Shown piece by piece: positions 6,351-6,626 of a stretch of 6,626 nt of DNA. The notes under the pieces were generated by a model. It did no database searches and was not told where the DNA came from. It saw only the letters and a list, made by a program, of their open reading frames with translations. Source of the stretch: Magnetococcales bacterium (GTDB taxonomy: Bacteria; Pseudomonadota; Magnetococcia; Magnetococcales; Magnetaquicoccaceae); NCBI GenBank assembly GCA_015228895.1, contig JADGCR010000125.1:1-6626 (forward strand), read 5' to 3'. A program made the translations under genes and the position numbers. Numbering within the stretch: position 1 is the stretch's first letter; each line of letters opens with the position of its first letter.

Positions 6351-6432
6351 AGAGGTATTTTTTGGGTCAAGGTGGGTTGTATAGAAAAAATATGTGAGTC
6401 GGACGCAGGTTCAACTCCTGTTACCTCCACCA
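6351..6432 (+). ncRNA. Orphan tmRNA (ssrA) 3' end, tRNA-like domain without the tag region
   Basis: The segment 6399-6432 reads as a tmRNA 3' terminus: the TCGGACG junction (6399-6405), a T arm with stem GCAGG/CCTGT (6405-6409, 6417-6421) and loop TTCAACT (6410-6416), acceptor strand TACCTCC (6422-6428), discriminator A and encoded CCA (6430-6432). E. coli tmRNA has the same order and nearly the same bases. Upstream, AGAGGTA (6351-6357) can form six of seven acceptor pairs, and 6377-6383 can pair with 6391-6397 (four Watson-Crick pairs and three wobbles) around a 7-base loop. No tag frame ending in A-L-A-A and no pseudoknot region are present, and a normal tmRNA of about 350 bases does not fit between comM and the CCA. 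It is therefore a partial gene: an integration scar at ssrA or a shortened derivative. The 3' part (6391-6432) is firm; the 5' boundary is tentative. Confidence 0.75.
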
Positions 6433-6453
6433 AATTATTATAAAAAGGTTTTC

Positions 6454-6466
6454 TCCACCCGAAAGC
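6454..6466 (+). repeat. Right copy of the 13-bp direct repeat
   Basis: TCCACCCGAAAGC is identical to the copy at 6258-6270. Its last five bases form the outer left arm of the terminator stem. A longer shared string around this copy, TTCTCCACCCG (6451-6461), recurs at 6590-6600. Confidence 0.6.
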
Positions 6467-6487
6467 CGCCCACCAAGGCGGCTTTTT
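6462..6487 (+). terminator. Intrinsic (rho-independent) terminator after the tmRNA-like segment
   Basis: A perfect 9-bp stem, AAAGCCGCC (6462-6470) with GGCGGCTTT (6477-6485), closes a 6-base loop (CACCAA). The stem's own T residues run into two more, giving TTTTT at 6483-6487. It begins 29 bases after the CCA, a usual place for the terminator of a stable-RNA gene. It suggests the RNA end here is, or once was, the real end of an ssrA transcription unit. Confidence 0.85.
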
Positions 6488-6519
6488 AATCTCTAAAAAA
6501 GTTCAATATTTCCAACAGT

Positions 6520-6550
6520 TACCAGGGTGAGTTCGAAATTTCACTTGGTA
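6520..6550. repeat. Imperfect inverted repeat
   Basis: TACCAGGGTGA (6520-6530) pairs with TCACTTGGTA (6541-6550), with one bulge and one wobble, around a 10-base loop holding the palindrome TTCGAA. No T-run follows, so it is not a usual terminator. The loop string TTCGAAAT (6532-6539) recurs at 6570-6577. The function is unknown; a protein-binding or recombination site is conceivable. Confidence 0.35.
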
Positions 6551-6626
6551 CGGAGTCGGCCCCGCCGGATTCGAAATCGCCCATTTTCCTTCTCCACCCG
6601 CCCATATTCTCCAAAACGACTGGACC

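Larger units (their letters stand above)
6245..6626. other. Non-protein-coding region after comM
   Basis: These 382 bases hold no credible protein gene. The first part (about 6270-6400) is AT-rich, unlike the coding DNA, and carries a promoter-like site and an orphan tmRNA 3' end, followed by a strong terminator. From 6488 to the window end I see only an imperfect hairpin (6520-6550), two copies of TTCGAAAT, and a third partial copy of the TCCACCCG motif at 6593-6600. Confidence 0.7.

Noticed and set aside
6338..6397. 19-codon frame inside the tmRNA-like segment (starts M-D-R-Q-K-R, ends at TGA 6395)
   Set aside because: No Shine-Dalgarno site precedes it, and it does not end in the A-L-A-A type of a tmRNA tag. 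A short open frame here is expected by chance.
6351..6432. An ordinary tRNA gene
   Set aside because: The T arm, acceptor strand and CCA fit, but there is no normal D arm, the only stem with a 7-base loop has seven pairs with three wobbles, and the loop GAAAAAA lacks the conserved T before the anticodon. The TCGGACG junction is typical of tmRNA.
6391..6626. A circularly permuted (two-piece) tmRNA gene with the CCA end first
   Set aside because: In that arrangement a 5' acceptor strand like GGGGGTA or GGAGGTA and a tag frame should follow. Instead a strong terminator comes 29 bases after the CCA and no such strand is found to the window end.

Overview
The window reads as chromosomal DNA of a GC-rich, ubiquinone-making proteobacterium that probably lives with little or changing oxygen. 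Six complete protein genes lie on the + strand. They are packed closely, have proteobacterial-style Shine-Dalgarno sites, and encode ubiquinone-biosynthesis proteins plus a ComM-type ATPase. The lineage below phylum cannot be fixed from the sequence alone.

Left part (1-3090): a ubiquinone cluster in the order ubiX (flavin prenyltransferase), ubiU and ubiV (the two iron-sulfur U32-family proteins of oxygen-independent ring hydroxylation), ubiK (accessory factor). ubiU and ubiV overlap by four bases, and ubiK follows after 17 bases. A near-consensus FNR-type box lies just upstream of ubiU, as expected if ubiUV-ubiK is switched by oxygen. UbiX makes the prenylated FMN that the decarboxylase UbiD needs. 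UbiU-UbiV hydroxylate the ring without O2. UbiK helps the lipid-handling part of the Ubi complex. ubiT, the usual third gene of the anaerobic route, is not in the window. Left of ubiX, a good minus-strand promoter and a start-codon region suggest a divergent gene that leaves the window at base 1.

Middle (3091-4688): a 155-base spacer with a weak hairpin and a tiny reading frame behind a strong ribosome site, then an intact NAD(P)-dependent aldehyde dehydrogenase of unknown substrate. Right-middle (4703-6244): a full-length YifB/ComM AAA+ ATPase, 14 bases after the dehydrogenase and probably co-transcribed with it.

Right end (6245-6626): no protein gene. An AT-rich stretch with a TATAAT box leads into a short segment whose 3' end is clearly that of a tmRNA (ssrA): the GGACG junction, T arm, acceptor strand and CCA. 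It is followed by a strong intrinsic terminator. The tag-coding and pseudoknot parts of tmRNA are missing, so this is an orphan tRNA-like end. It is either the scar of an element integrated at ssrA or a small RNA cut down from tmRNA. A perfect 13-bp direct repeat flanks it. This is the most unusual part of the window.
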